From a virus: a stretch of 38,876 bases of DNA. This document shows positions 10,127 to 18,332 of the stretch, in pieces; within the stretch, counting starts at the first letter, position 1; each line of letters opens with the position of its first letter. Position numbers and translations under genes: made by a program. The notes below the pieces were generated by a model, which worked only from the letters and a program-made list of their open reading frames with translations, did no database searches and was not told where the DNA came from. The DNA lies in IMG/VR virus record IMGVR_UViG_3300023184_000277, positions 1-38,876 of that record; one strand, written 5' to 3'.

Positions 10127-10369
10127 ATGAACCCAATCTTTTCTAAACTATATCGACACAAAAAAACAAGAGTGCGTGATCCAAACGCGCCACCGCCGCC
10201 AACACTATTGGGCCAAGTTAAAGAAATCAAAGACGTTAAAGGTAAAGCAGATGCGCAAGCAAGTTATATTGCCATACTAGAAAATAAAATTGAATTGCTG
10301 GAAAGAAAACACAATAGGTTAGAAAGTCAAGTAGAGCAGATAATCTCTGCAATCAATCGAAGGAAGTAA
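10127..10369 (+). CDS. Small coiled-coil protein (80 aa)
   Basis: 80 residues. A basic N-terminus (MNPIFSKLYRHKKTRVRDPN) is followed by a Pro-rich linker (APPPPTLLGQ) and a C-terminal coiled coil (YIAILENKIELLERKHNRLE). No ribosome site is visible before the ATG, but a TATAAATA box sits immediately upstream. No signal peptide. Unknown family. Coiled-coil oligomerisation plus a basic arm would fit a small structural or DNA-binding protein. The next ORF begins at the base after the stop codon. Confidence 0.55.
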   Translation: MNPIFSKLYRHKKTRVRDPNAPPPPTLLGQVKEIKDVKGKADAQASYIAILENKIELLERKHNRLESQVEQIISAINRRK

Positions 10370-11446
10370 ATGACGCCAGATAATGAAAATTTATTATACA
10401 TTGGTCATCAAAATTTAACATACACACCCGGATCTTTTAGACAAATTTATGCCAGCGAATTTGGTAGGTATATTTGTCCAGTAGATAGATTTGATATGCT
10501 TAAACAAATTGGGGTTAGTGATCCATTTAAATTTGTGAGTATCGTCCCATGGGTTAAATTTGATTTAAATAATCTTACCAATGATTGGTGGGACCGCTAC
10601 GTAAACACTTTTGATGTTGTCGCCAATAATGTGTATAACGTCGCAGGAGATCGTAAAATTGCTGTACTGTATAGTGGAGGGATAGACAGCACCGCTATGC
10701 TGATTGCTTTAATGCAACATCCCAACTATCAAGAGTTCTTAACCAGCAATAGATTTTATCTAGCATTAACTACACCGCCCGGTACACTTGAAAATTCTGA
10801 ATTTTTTTATACTGAGTTATTAGGCACAGTACCAATGGTGCTAGCTGATTACAATCAGCTCATGCACGATGATACCAGTTTAGTAGTAACTGCCCTTGGC
10901 GGTGACGGAATTATAGGTTGCTCGAATCCATTGCGTTACGTGCCAGATATAGTAGACTTTTTACATCTACCAGTTACTGAGGTTATTCCATATGGAGAAT
11001 TAAACAGACGTGATCCTAGCAAATTATTAACTAAAATAGTTGCCAGTACCAAAGTCTATTGCCCCTTTGATATCGAATCGATGAACCAACTAGTTTGGTG
11101 GTTTAACCAATGCTTTGCATTGCAAAATAAAATATGTAATCCATATGTTTGGTCTAATGCCAGTGATTTGTCTGAGTTAGACAGTCACAAAAAGGTCTAT
11201 AGATTTTATATGGATCCAATTTGGTCTACGTTCAGCTACGAATACATGAGTACTAATCCCAAGTATACTAATTTGGATAGTCTTCGAAGTTATCCTAAAA
11301 AATACATAATGGACTATACCGGGAACCTTAATTATCTAAGAACACCAATCGTATTAGATGAAAAAATCTTGTACAAGGCTCAAACAAAAACTCAAATATA
11401 TGCCGATTTGAGCTATAAATCCGATGAGATTAAAATAGCCACTTGA
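10370..11446 (+). CDS. PP-loop (asparagine-synthase-like) ATP pyrophosphatase
   Basis: 358 residues. The PP-loop SGGIDST at ~102-108, after strand KIAVLY, marks an N-type ATP pyrophosphatase that adenylates a substrate. TALGGDGIIGCSNPLRYV (~182-199) resembles the second asparagine-synthase C-domain element (GDGxDE-like). No N-terminal glutaminase (Cys2) domain is present; the first ~95 residues are unrelated. Candidates are an amidotransferase-like amide-bond enzyme or a nucleobase or cell-surface modification enzyme. It lies upstream of the strong promoter at 11443 and its stop overlaps that promoter. The superfamily is clear, the substrate unknown. Confidence 0.7.
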   Translation: MTPDNENLLYIGHQNLTYTPGSFRQIYASEFGRYICPVDRFDMLKQIGVSDPFKFVSIVPWVKFDLNNLTNDWWDRYVNTFDVVANNVYNVAGDRKIAVLYSGGIDSTAMLIALMQHPNYQEFLTSNRFYLALTTPPGTLENSEFFYTELLGTVPMVLADYNQLMHDDTSLVVTALGGDGIIGCSNPLRYVPDIVDFLHLPVTEVIPYGELNRRDPSKLLTKIVASTKVYCPFDIESMNQLVWWFNQCFALQNKICNPYVWSNASDLSELDSHKKVYRFYMDPIWSTFSYEYMSTNPKYTNLDSLRSYPKKYIMDYTGNLNYLRTPIVLDEKILYKAQTKTQIYADLSYKSDEIKIAT

Positions 11447-11471
11447 CATTTTATAAAAATCCTAGTATAAT
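11443..11471 (+). promoter_or_regulatory. Consensus sigma70 promoter
   Basis: Perfect TTGACA (11443-11448), a 17-nt spacer and perfect TATAAT (11466-11471), 22 nt before the ATG at 11494. AGTA-TAATG-TACT (11464-11476) forms an inverted repeat across the -10. It should drive 11494, dCMP deaminase and the 12095 gene. Confidence 0.85.
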
Positions 11472-11493
11472 GTACTATTAGAAAGGATCTAGT

Positions 11494-11673
11494 ATGTCAA
11501 GTTTCAGACTCTGGTTACAGAAAATCTGGGTGCAGCACAAAGAGGAAACGCTCAATTGGACTGGCCACATGCCCGAATATGAAATGGCATACTATGTCAA
11601 CAAGTATCGCTGGTGGCTGAGACGAGAATACCGCCATCAACAAGAACACGGCGAACGCAGTGATCAAGCATGA
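11494..11673 (+). CDS. Small basic hypothetical protein (59 aa)
   Basis: 59 residues directly after the best sigma70 promoter in the window, with AAAGGA 7 nt before the ATG. It is rich in Trp, Tyr, Arg and His (MSSFRLWLQKIWVQHKEETL ... YYVNKYRWWLRREYRHQQEH). There is no signal peptide or transmembrane segment. It overlaps dCMP deaminase by ATGA. A strongly expressed early/middle small protein in this position could be a host-takeover factor, but that is context only; family not recognised. Confidence 0.65.
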   Translation: MSSFRLWLQKIWVQHKEETLNWTGHMPEYEMAYYVNKYRWWLRREYRHQQEHGERSDQA

Positions 11674-12098
11674 AGCAAAAGTTCATTGATCTTTACATGG
11701 CGTGGGCTGAACGTGCAGCCCAATTAAGTCATGCTCGTAGACTACAAGTTGGTGCTGTCGTTGTCAAAGACGATACAGTTATCAGTTACGGCTACAATGG
11801 TATGCCCGCAGGTTGGGATAACAACTGTGAAAATATTGTAGGATATAACATGGGAGAACCCATGCTTAAAACTAAACCAGAGGTATTACATGCTGAATCA
11901 AATGCTATTGCGAAATTGGCCAAAAGTACAAATAGCGGTTTGGGCGCTACTATGTTCGTTACCCACGCTCCATGTATGGAGTGTGCCAAACTTATATGCC
12001 AAAGCGGTATTGGGCACGTTCTATATCGTAGTGCTTATAGGGATACTAGTGGCGTTACGTTTCTCGAAGCATCAGGTGTAAAGGTTGAACAAATATGA
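11670..12098 (+). CDS. dCMP deaminase
   Basis: 142 residues with the full zinc deaminase signature: HAE at 74-76 (zinc ligand His74, proton-shuttle Glu76) and PCMEC at 101-105 (zinc ligands Cys102 and Cys105). The N-terminal ARRLQVGAVVVKDD and GYNGMPAG motifs are typical of the dCMP deaminase family. It converts dCMP to dUMP, feeding thymidylate synthesis for phage DNA. T4 gene cd encodes a 193-residue enzyme; this one is shorter and lacks the second zinc-binding insert. Overlaps the neighbours on both sides by ATGA, so all three are one translational unit. Confidence 0.93.
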   Translation: MKQKFIDLYMAWAERAAQLSHARRLQVGAVVVKDDTVISYGYNGMPAGWDNNCENIVGYNMGEPMLKTKPEVLHAESNAIAKLAKSTNSGLGATMFVTHAPCMECAKLICQSGIGHVLYRSAYRDTSGVTFLEASGVKVEQI

Positions 12099-12556
12099 AA
12101 AAGATTTATTACGAAAAGAAAGGCAAGAGGTATGTACCTGTAGCTGAATACGACAACGACTTGGCAGATAGTTTCCACAAAGGTACTCATATTGTCATGT
12201 GTTATCCAGGTGGGCAAAGTCGTCGCTATAATATTGATCCTAACTATGCGGCTTTGATTGCTGCCGGCCGCGTAGCAGAAGATGCCATATGTAAGGCTTT
12301 GAATAAAGCCAGTGAAATGCGTCCTGCTCGTACTCCTATTACACCTGCTCAACAACGGGCGTGGAAGAAACTGGCCAAAGAATTTGGAGACGAACTCTGT
12401 ACACTAAATGGAGCCAGCATACACGATATTGCCGAAGCGGGAGTCAAAGCCTTGCAGTCGGAGGCAGATAAGTTACTAACTAACCCTGCGGTGCGGGCAG
12501 CATATGACCACTTCTTATTCGTGGCTGAACTAAGCAAGTCACACGACACCGCGTGA
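12095..12556 (+). CDS. Conserved hypothetical phage protein (153 aa)
   Basis: 153 residues, coupled to dCMP deaminase by ATGA. The start is MKKIYYEKKGKRYVPVAEYD, followed by HIVMCYPGGQSRRYNIDPNY and a helical C-terminal half (AAGRVAEDAICKALNKAS). The short beta N-terminus plus helical C-terminus looks like a protein recurrent in T4-like aquatic phages, but I know no function for it. It ends 20 nt before the convergent phoH stop codon. No terminator hairpin is seen between them. Confidence 0.6.
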   Translation: MKKIYYEKKGKRYVPVAEYDNDLADSFHKGTHIVMCYPGGQSRRYNIDPNYAALIAAGRVAEDAICKALNKASEMRPARTPITPAQQRAWKKLAKEFGDELCTLNGASIHDIAEAGVKALQSEADKLLTNPAVRAAYDHFLFVAELSKSHDTA

Positions 12557-12575
12557 CTCGCTGTTTAGCTGGGTA

Positions 12576-13325
12576 TTAGATTTCGCGATAGATACGTAAT
12601 ACCTCCACCACTGCTGGATGACGGTGTATATCCCGTCCTCCGAATTCTACCCCAGCAATGTACTCGCTACGACTGTAGTCGGCTACTAAACCTTGGAAGT
12701 TTAGCAATCCATTATCAGCGTCGGCGCGATCTGCTTGCCGAGTGTCCCCAGTTACCACCATCTTACTTCCATCACCTAAGCGTGTGAGCAGCATTTTCAT
12801 TTGGTTTGGCGTGGCATTCTGCATTTCATCAGCTATGATCCACGAGTTTTTAAATGTCCGCCCGCGCATGAATGCTAGTGGAGATACCTCGATTATTTGG
12901 TCGTCTAGCATCCTGGCAACGTCCTTAGGGCTGTAATACTCTTGTATCACATCCATAATAGGTCTCGTCCAAGGTTCCATCTTGGCGTTTAAGTCGCCCG
13001 GCAAGAATCCATGCTTTTCGTCATCAACTCCCACTGCTGGGCGTGTGATAACAATCTTACTGACTTCTCCGGCCTTGTAGGCTCTAACTGCGGCCATAAC
13101 GGCCAGCATGGTTTTGCCGGTACCAGCTGGTCCGGTGGCAAATACTATGAGCTTTTGGGGGTCTGTGAGTAAATTGATGTATTCTTCTTGCTTGAGGCTT
13201 TTTGGTATTAAATTGACTACTTTCTTGTAAGTGTTGCGATTGTATGAATTAAAACTAATTGTGTTATCCTGGGCTTTCTCTGTCTGCACAGCGTATTCCC
13301 GGTTCCTTCTCTTTGATGATGTCAA
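12576..13325 (-). CDS. phoH: PhoH-like ATPase
   Basis: 249 residues on the minus strand. It starts at TTG 13325 (complement), chosen because AGGAGA lies 5 nt upstream on that strand. Walker A GPAGTGKT is at 65-72 and Walker B IIADEMQN at ~163-170. TRPAVGVDDEKHGFLPGDL and VTGDTRQAD are PhoH-family motifs. The N-terminal ~45 residues are a basic extension. phoH is a very common auxiliary gene in marine phages; its role is unsettled (RNA helicase/ATPase, phosphate-stress link). It is the only convincing minus-strand gene here, convergent with 12095 and divergent from 13530, so it is separately regulated. Confidence 0.92.
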   Translation of the reverse strand: MTSSKRRNREYAVQTEKAQDNTISFNSYNRNTYKKVVNLIPKSLKQEEYINLLTDPQKLIVFATGPAGTGKTMLAVMAAVRAYKAGEVSKIVITRPAVGVDDEKHGFLPGDLNAKMEPWTRPIMDVIQEYYSPKDVARMLDDQIIEVSPLAFMRGRTFKNSWIIADEMQNATPNQMKMLLTRLGDGSKMVVTGDTRQADRADADNGLLNFQGLVADYSRSEYIAGVEFGGRDIHRHPAVVEVLRIYREI

Positions 13326-13529
13326 GTTTATCTCCTAGGGTTAATGTGTTAGGCCCCGTGCAGCTGGCGCAAGCGCCTATCCACACAAATATTTAATACT
13401 CATCTATCAAGTTTTTTAGTGTCAGTTAACTTTTTTTTATTTGCCATAAGTATATTTCTGTGCTGAGGTTTTTCTAATCGTAAATCAAAAGTCCATCTGC
13501 CATAAATAACTAAAATACGGAATATTCCA
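13326..13529. other. Divergent regulatory gap between phoH and the 13530 gene
   Basis: 204 nt without a gene. Toward phoH it carries the Shine-Dalgarno (complement of 13331-13336) and a palindrome GGCGCAAGCGCC at 13366-13377. The palindrome lies inside a longer possible stem bounded by TAGGC (13350-13354) and GCCTA (13375-13379), so phoH mRNA probably has a structured 5' leader. No clear -35/-10 pair was found for phoH. Toward 13530 there is a CATAAATA box. Confidence 0.5.
13501..13508 (+). promoter_or_regulatory. Late-promoter-like box CATAAATA
   Basis: One mismatch from TATAAATA, ending 22 nt before the ATG at 13530. It lies in the divergent gap and is the only promoter-like element facing right there. 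Confidence 0.4.
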
Positions 13530-14108
13530 ATGGCAGCTGACTTAAAAGACGTAATAGAAAACACCAAAAACATCTATATGACTGATAGTGCGCTATCGTC
13601 GCTCATGGACTTTGAGCGTGTGATAGATGAGCTAGATCTCTATGTATTTGAAAACTGGAAAAAAGGCGAACTAGTCGAAGGACCTATTTACGAAAAGTAC
13701 TTTGTAACTTGTACTTTTATGTGGCCCTACAAAAAGATGCCCGATCCTCGCGGTGGACAAAAGCTACTGGATTATGGATGCAGCATTAGGTACAAAAAAG
13801 ATCTGCTGAAATTTCCCATGAAGGTCAAAAGTCCTAACGATTTTGAACCTGGGTCTAAGATGCCCAAGATGCAACAAGTACCAGTCTGGCTAGTAGAAAT
13901 AGTTATGCCTAAAAAGCTCATGCAAGAAATACATCAAGGCAGCATTGAATTAGAAAACGAAACTATTGATGCCGAAGATGTTGAACAAGCATATGAAACC
14001 GGTACCGATGATGATGTATACAAAACAGATGATCAACAACAAAATGGACAACCACCACAAAATGGACAACAACCAGCACCACCAGCACCGCTCCCACCAG
14101 CCGCTTAA
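13530..14108 (+). CDS. Conserved phage protein, possible late virion protein
   Basis: 192 residues. A folded N-terminal part of ~150 residues (MTDSALSSLMDFERVIDELD; YFVTCTFMWPYKKMPDPRGG; VPVWLVEIVMPKKLMQEIH) is followed by an acidic segment and a Gln/Pro-rich tail (QQQNGQPPQNGQQPAPPAP). The core resembles a conserved uncharacterised protein of T4-like aquatic phages. The tail-coding DNA is also open in the next frame, where the following gene begins. The late-type box at 13501 suggests late expression. Start ATG 13530 has only a weak CGGAA upstream. Confidence 0.65.
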   Translation: MAADLKDVIENTKNIYMTDSALSSLMDFERVIDELDLYVFENWKKGELVEGPIYEKYFVTCTFMWPYKKMPDPRGGQKLLDYGCSIRYKKDLLKFPMKVKSPNDFEPGSKMPKMQQVPVWLVEIVMPKKLMQEIHQGSIELENETIDAEDVEQAYETGTDDDVYKTDDQQQNGQPPQNGQQPAPPAPLPPAA

Positions 14109-14649
14109 AGAAGGACTGGAAAAAGGAGATTTGAATCGTCTGTTGCATGACGAACTGCACATTGACGAGTACAAAAGCAAGATGGGCGAAGATGCAGATA
14201 TCGTGGTACTTACTTTTAAAGTCAAAGGCAAAGATCCAGCAACTGATTTGGTTAACTACATTGAAAAAAGCTACGACTGGGTGCTAGATGCTGATACCAG
14301 CGCCGGCGAAATGGACGACGGCGATTACATAGTGTTTGTAGAAATAGAACGCAATCGTGAAGTTCCGGCGTACATCATAGAAATGTTAGAAGGACTCGTT
14401 AATCTAACAGAAATTGAATTAGACCACTGGCGTATTTTTTATCAAAAGAATCATACCGGGCATCATGCAGACCAGCGTGAGTTGGCAAATCTTATACCCA
14501 AAGATCCTACAGAATATCAGGCACGATTTGGTGATAAAGACCAAGAAGAATTAGATCAATTGAAAACTGCTGCAGGTGTCCCGGTAACTACTACTGCTCC
14601 TAAAAATGATTTTACAGAGAGCTTAAGAATAGCAGCGGGGATAAGATAA
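14062..14649 (+). CDS. Conserved phage protein of unknown function
   Basis: About 195 residues if it starts at ATG 14062. The frame is open from ATG 13966 but the earliest part is low-complexity Met/His/Asn sequence antiparallel in bias to the upstream Gln/Pro tail. The conserved-looking core begins at LHIDEYKSKMGEDADIVVL and continues DLVNYIEKSYDWVLDADTSA and DGDYIVFVEIERNREVPAYI, an alpha/beta fold. No start in this frame has a well-spaced ribosome site: a GGAG at 14125-14128 is too close to TTG 14131 and too far from TTG 14143. A ribosomal frameshift from the 13530 gene is an alternative. Couples to the spanin gene by TAATG. Confidence 0.6.
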   Translation: MDNNQHHQHRSHQPLKEGLEKGDLNRLLHDELHIDEYKSKMGEDADIVVLTFKVKGKDPATDLVNYIEKSYDWVLDADTSAGEMDDGDYIVFVEIERNREVPAYIIEMLEGLVNLTEIELDHWRIFYQKNHTGHHADQRELANLIPKDPTEYQARFGDKDQEELDQLKTAAGVPVTTTAPKNDFTESLRIAAGIR

Positions 14650-15110
14650 TGTGGTTAATGAATTTTTTACCAGACTGGATATTCCATGCGGTATTATTAG
14701 CAGGCGTATTGGGATTACTTGCTAGTTTTGTATTAAAATTTATACCAGCAGTTAGCACCTACCGATTGCCCATACAAGCAGCGGCAATACTATTAATAGT
14801 AGTAGGTGTATGGTTTGAAGGTGCAATGAGTAATCAAGCAGCTTGGGAGGCTCGTGTGGCAGAAATGCAGGTTAAAGTTGCAGAGGCAGAAGCAAAATCT
14901 GCAGAAACTAATACTAAAATAATTACTAAAACAGTCAAGCAGCTTGAGCTGGTCAGGACACGCGGTGACGATATCATTAACTATGTTGATCGTGAAGTGG
15001 TTAAAGATCGAGAAGTTATTAAATTTGTAGAGAATTGCCCTATTCCGCAAATTATTATTAATACACACAATGCAGCAGCATTGAATCAACCCATTGAGGC
15101 CGCTAAATGA
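14649..15110 (+). CDS. Rz: Rz-like inner-membrane spanin subunit
   Basis: 153 residues. Two hydrophobic segments, at ~9-33 and ~40-58, precede a long periplasmic coiled coil (AAWEARVAEMQVKVAEAEAK, ~64-105). The C-terminal region holds a single Cys (VENCPIPQIIINTHNAAALN). Classical Rz has one transmembrane helix; the second segment is an unusual feature. The neighbour at 15107 is a small lipoprotein starting in the ATGA overlap, the arrangement expected for an i-spanin/o-spanin pair that fuses inner and outer membranes in the last step of lysis of Gram-negative hosts. Confidence 0.82.
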   Translation: MWLMNFLPDWIFHAVLLAGVLGLLASFVLKFIPAVSTYRLPIQAAAILLIVVGVWFEGAMSNQAAWEARVAEMQVKVAEAEAKSAETNTKIITKTVKQLELVRTRGDDIINYVDREVVKDREVIKFVENCPIPQIIINTHNAAALNQPIEAAK

Positions 15111-15385
15111 AATTAATTAAATTACTAGCAATGGTATCTATTTTATTAATTGCAGGGTGTAGTACCACTGTTCCAGTCGCTGCTAGATTTCCGGATGCCC
15201 CTATTCTGCTATTAGAAAAATGCCCTCAGTTAAAAACTATTGAAGGCGAATCGGTGAGTATTATTGATTTTACAAAAACTGTAACATTAAATTATACAAC
15301 ATATTATGAATGTGCTGTAAAAAGCGATGCTTGGATAGAGTGGTATCAAATACAAAAGAAAATATTTGAGGGAATAAATGACTAA
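15107..15385 (+). CDS. Rz1: Rz1-like outer-membrane spanin lipoprotein
   Basis: 92 residues with a type II signal peptide: a basic N-terminus, hydrophobic core LLAMVSILL and lipobox LIAGC with Cys18 as the lipidated residue. The mature protein is ~75 residues with two further Cys and no membrane segment. Typical Rz1 is shorter and Pro-rich; this one is longer and not Pro-rich but its position fits (4-nt overlap with the Rz-like gene). It should span the periplasm with the Rz-like partner during lysis. Overlaps the next fibre gene by 8 nt. Confidence 0.8.
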   Translation: MKLIKLLAMVSILLIAGCSTTVPVAARFPDAPILLLEKCPQLKTIEGESVSIIDFTKTVTLNYTTYYECAVKSDAWIEWYQIQKKIFEGIND

Positions 15386-17045
15386 AATTTTATCAGACGA
15401 TGGTAGCACTCCTAAATTACCTAGTAGGACATTAACTGCGGCAATACCAAGATCCCAAGTTGATATAGTAGGGCCCACTGGGCCTAAAGGGGCAACTGGA
15501 CCCACAGGGCCCTCGGGAGTTAAAGGAGCAACTGGGTCCACTGGCCCGACCGGTATTAGGGGCGCCACTGGTAACACTGGTCCTGCAGGACCACAAGGTA
15601 CATCAGGTATCAGAGGATCAACCGGAATTACTGGCCCAACAGGTCCATCTGGACTAAGAGGTGCTACTGGTGTTAAAGGTGACCGTGGAGAGACTGGTGT
15701 AACCGGACCAACCGGTGTAACCGGTGTAACCGGACCAACTGGCCTAGGTACCACTGGACCAACCGGACCAATTGGTGCAACAGGACCTGGTGGTGGACCA
15801 ACTGGCCCAACTGGGGTAGGATACTACGGACTGACTTCTAATACTAATATGGTCATCGAAGGGGGGTTACTTGACGTTGGGGACACGGTTGGGTTTACAA
15901 CAAATCTCATGTCAACAGAAACAGCATTCACAAACGGGCAGCGTATTCGTGCATATGCCGTTTCAAGTACTAATAGCAGCTTTTTAGAAGGAGACATAAC
16001 TTCTTTTACTGGTAATTTATTAAACTTAACCATAACTAATTCTGGCGGCAGCGGATCATACACCATGTGGAATTTTTCCACAGCTGGTATTATGGGAGCA
16101 TCTGGTACTGTTGGACTAACAGGTCCTACTGGCGCAGTTGGTATCACTGGTACAACTGGTGCAACTGGTCCAACTGGTCCAACTGGTGCGTCTGGTATTG
16201 GATACCTTGCGTTAACTGCCAATGTTGCTCGCACCATTGAATTTGGCGCAAATATATCATTCCCAGTTAATAAGACCGCAAATCTAACAGCATTCACAGT
16301 TGGTCAGCGTGTACGTGCAGCAAATATTGCCGCAGATGTTATAAATGCTGTTGAAGGTACTATTACTGCATTCACTGGAAATACCATGTATGTCTTAACA
16401 GATAACATAACCGGTGACGGAATTTACAACGGCTGGGTAATATCTGCGGCGCCCGGCGAAAAAGGATCAAGAGGATCAACCGGTGTAACTGGTCCCACTG
16501 GTCCAACTGGTGCAACTGGGGCATCGGGATCATTTACGTTTGGTAATTTAACTACCAGTATTACAAGTTCTCCAGGAACTACTGTTCGCTTCACCAGCAA
16601 TACTACCGCAAATAGTTCAGGTAATTTACAAATTAATGTACTTAATAACGAAATTAGTTTTGCTCTACCAACCTCAATGAAGTTAATTGAAACCGTTATA
16701 AGCACTGCTAACGTTGTAGCCGGAACTGCCAACGTTGGTAATATTAGTAGTAACATTAGGCCTGATTGGGCCACTGGAAGTATTTTTAATTACACATTAA
16801 AAACCAACGCCAATCTATTTGTACCAAACAATATGCCAATTGGTTCATCAGTAACATTGGTATTCACACAAGATGCTGTGGGCAGCAGGATCATAACGCC
16901 AGTAGGTAATGTTACTACTGGCACTTATTTGTTTGCTGGTAATATTAGAACCTTAAGTACTGCCGCCAACGCAGTTGACATGATGAACGTGGTGCGTACA
17001 AACAGCACTCAGTATTTGGCAGCGGTGTCGCTAGGGTATAAGTAA
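15378..17045 (+). CDS. Collagen-like fibre protein with duplicated globular domain
   Basis: 555 residues. After a 30-residue leader come three collagen blocks (~31-148, ~246-273, ~361-386) alternating with globular domains. Two interposed domains of ~85-100 residues are homologous to each other. One contains [16 protein letters not shown] and [20 protein letters not shown]. The other contains [16 protein letters not shown] and [20 protein letters not shown]. Both carry a TxFTGNxxxL element and end in a Tyr-Trp pattern (SYTMWNFS / IYNGWVIS). The C-terminal ~165 residues form a third beta-rich domain. Probably a second receptor-binding fibre, unrelated at its N-terminus to those at 749/2061. 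Lies inside the lysis cluster. Confidence 0.8.
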   Translation: MTKILSDDGSTPKLPSRTLTAAIPRSQVDIVGPTGPKGATGPTGPSGVKGATGSTGPTGIRGATGNTGPAGPQGTSGIRGSTGITGPTGPSGLRGATGVKGDRGETGVTGPTGVTGVTGPTGLGTTGPTGPIGATGPGGGPTGPTGVGYYGLTSNTNMVIEGGLLDVGDTVGFTTNLMSTETAFTNGQRIRAYAVSSTNSSFLEGDITSFTGNLLNLTITNSGGSGSYTMWNFSTAGIMGASGTVGLTGPTGAVGITGTTGATGPTGPTGASGIGYLALTANVARTIEFGANISFPVNKTANLTAFTVGQRVRAANIAADVINAVEGTITAFTGNTMYVLTDNITGDGIYNGWVISAAPGEKGSRGSTGVTGPTGPTGATGASGSFTFGNLTTSITSSPGTTVRFTSNTTANSSGNLQINVLNNEISFALPTSMKLIETVISTANVVAGTANVGNISSNIRPDWATGSIFNYTLKTNANLFVPNNMPIGSSVTLVFTQDAVGSRIITPVGNVTTGTYLFAGNIRTLSTAANAVDMMNVVRTNSTQYLAAVSLGYK

Positions 17046-17699
17046 ATGCGTCCTAGTTTACACGGTTTTTTTGGTAGTGGAGTTGCTATTAATTTTAAAA
17101 ATGGCGACTTCATTGACATCACCGGGTGGACAGTATTTTCAGGGCAAATTAAACTAAATGGGTTAACCAGCATTGCTGGGTGGCCTACCCCAACAGATCC
17201 CACACAGAATCCACCAGGCGGAGGCGGCAGCGGCGTAGGTGATAGTGGAGGCGTAGTGTCTATTACTACAAATTATGAATTTTCAACTACCGAATTACCA
17301 CCAGGATTTTCTGCGCCACAACGGTCATTGCGTTTATGGAATAGTGGGAATTCAGTCAGCTACGGAATAGTCCATGGGCCGGCAATATTCTCACAAGACA
17401 CTGTTCACATCCAAGGGGGATCTCTAGTAGAATTTTGGTGGAGAGCATTGGCTGGGGGCGATGCGTATGATGTGTTTGCGTACTTATTAAATGTCGACGA
17501 CGGTAGTACTATCACCTTACTCAACAATACTGGCCCTGATGATAATGGAGTAACTGCGTGGGCATTAAATTCTATAACTATTCCGCCCGGAATAGCAGGT
17601 GATTATAGATTTGTTTTTATTGCTGGCAGTTTTGATTATACTGGTGGCACTGTATATGGCGGAAGTTTATATATCACCGGAGTTAAAGTTAAAGTTTAA
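17046..17699 (+). CDS. Putative fibre tip / lectin-like structural protein
   Basis: 217 residues, with its start codon directly after the stop of the collagen-like fibre. N-terminal ~55 residues (MRPSLHGFFGSGVAINFKNG), then a Gly/Pro linker (TQNPPGGGGSGVGDSGG), then a ~140-residue beta-sandwich-like domain. That domain has RSLRLWNSGNSVSYGIVHGP, VEFWWRALAGGDAYDVFAYL and DYRFVFIAGSFDYTGGTVYG, resembling concanavalin/MAM-type carbohydrate-binding folds. There is no signal peptide. Probably a virion adhesin partnered with the preceding fibre. Fold assignment is by pattern only. Confidence 0.65.
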   Translation: MRPSLHGFFGSGVAINFKNGDFIDITGWTVFSGQIKLNGLTSIAGWPTPTDPTQNPPGGGGSGVGDSGGVVSITTNYEFSTTELPPGFSAPQRSLRLWNSGNSVSYGIVHGPAIFSQDTVHIQGGSLVEFWWRALAGGDAYDVFAYLLNVDDGSTITLLNNTGPDDNGVTAWALNSITIPPGIAGDYRFVFIAGSFDYTGGTVYGGSLYITGVKVKV

Positions 17700-17710
17700 A
17701 AAGGAAAAAT

Positions 17711-18331
17711 ATGGAACTTACATTACAACAACTACAACAACTATTGCCAAAAAATCCACATGTGGAGCACTGGCACGAGGCATTGGAGCAGCTACTACCC
17801 GACTACGAAATTAATACCGCACAGCGCATAGCAGCATTTGTTGCTCAATGTGCTCACGAGTCAGGCGGATTTACTGCTATCAAAGAAAACTTAAACTATC
17901 GCCCCGAGAGCTTGGCCAAACTGTTCAGCAAGTATTTCAATTTGGAATTAGCCAAGCAGTACTGCGCACACCCCAACAAGCAAGAGTACATTGCCAATCG
18001 CATCTATGCCAGTCGCATGGGCAACGGTGACGAAGCGTCAGGTGACGGATATCGCTACTGCGGACGTGGGCTCATACAGCTGACTGGCAAAAGCAATTAT
18101 CAAAACTTTGCTGACAGCCTGCAGATGGCAGTAGAAGATGTACCCGAGTACTTGGCCACATTTGAGGGTGCTGCGCAGAGCGCCTGCTGGTTCTGGGAAG
18201 CAAATAACTTAAACCGGTGGGCCGACGCCGGTGACATACTTAAAATGACCAAGGTTATCAACGGTGGTACTATTGGATTAGAAGATCGTATTAAACACTA
18301 CGAACACGCATTACATGTATTAGGAGCATAA
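17711..18331 (+). CDS. GH19 chitinase-like endolysin
   Basis: 206 residues. The GH19 signature is clear: AHESGGF with catalytic Glu50, YRPESLAKLF, and GRGLIQLTGKSNYQ at ~118-131, then SACWFW and KVINGG. Phage GH19 enzymes act as endolysins that cut the glycan strand of peptidoglycan. There is no signal peptide or anchor, so release would need a holin. A good AAAAAGGAAAAAT ribosome site precedes the ATG. It stands with spanins, a holin-like protein and other membrane proteins in one lysis region. Confidence 0.92.
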   Translation: MELTLQQLQQLLPKNPHVEHWHEALEQLLPDYEINTAQRIAAFVAQCAHESGGFTAIKENLNYRPESLAKLFSKYFNLELAKQYCAHPNKQEYIANRIYASRMGNGDEASGDGYRYCGRGLIQLTGKSNYQNFADSLQMAVEDVPEYLATFEGAAQSACWFWEANNLNRWADAGDILKMTKVINGGTIGLEDRIKHYEHALHVLGA

Positions 18332-18332
18332 T

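Noticed and set aside
12742-12936. + strand ORF inside phoH
   Set aside because: Shadow of the phoH codons, which carry intact Walker motifs on the minus strand.
13366-13377. GGCGCAAGCGCC as a transcription terminator
   Set aside because: No U-run follows on either strand, and it is in the upstream region of two divergent genes.
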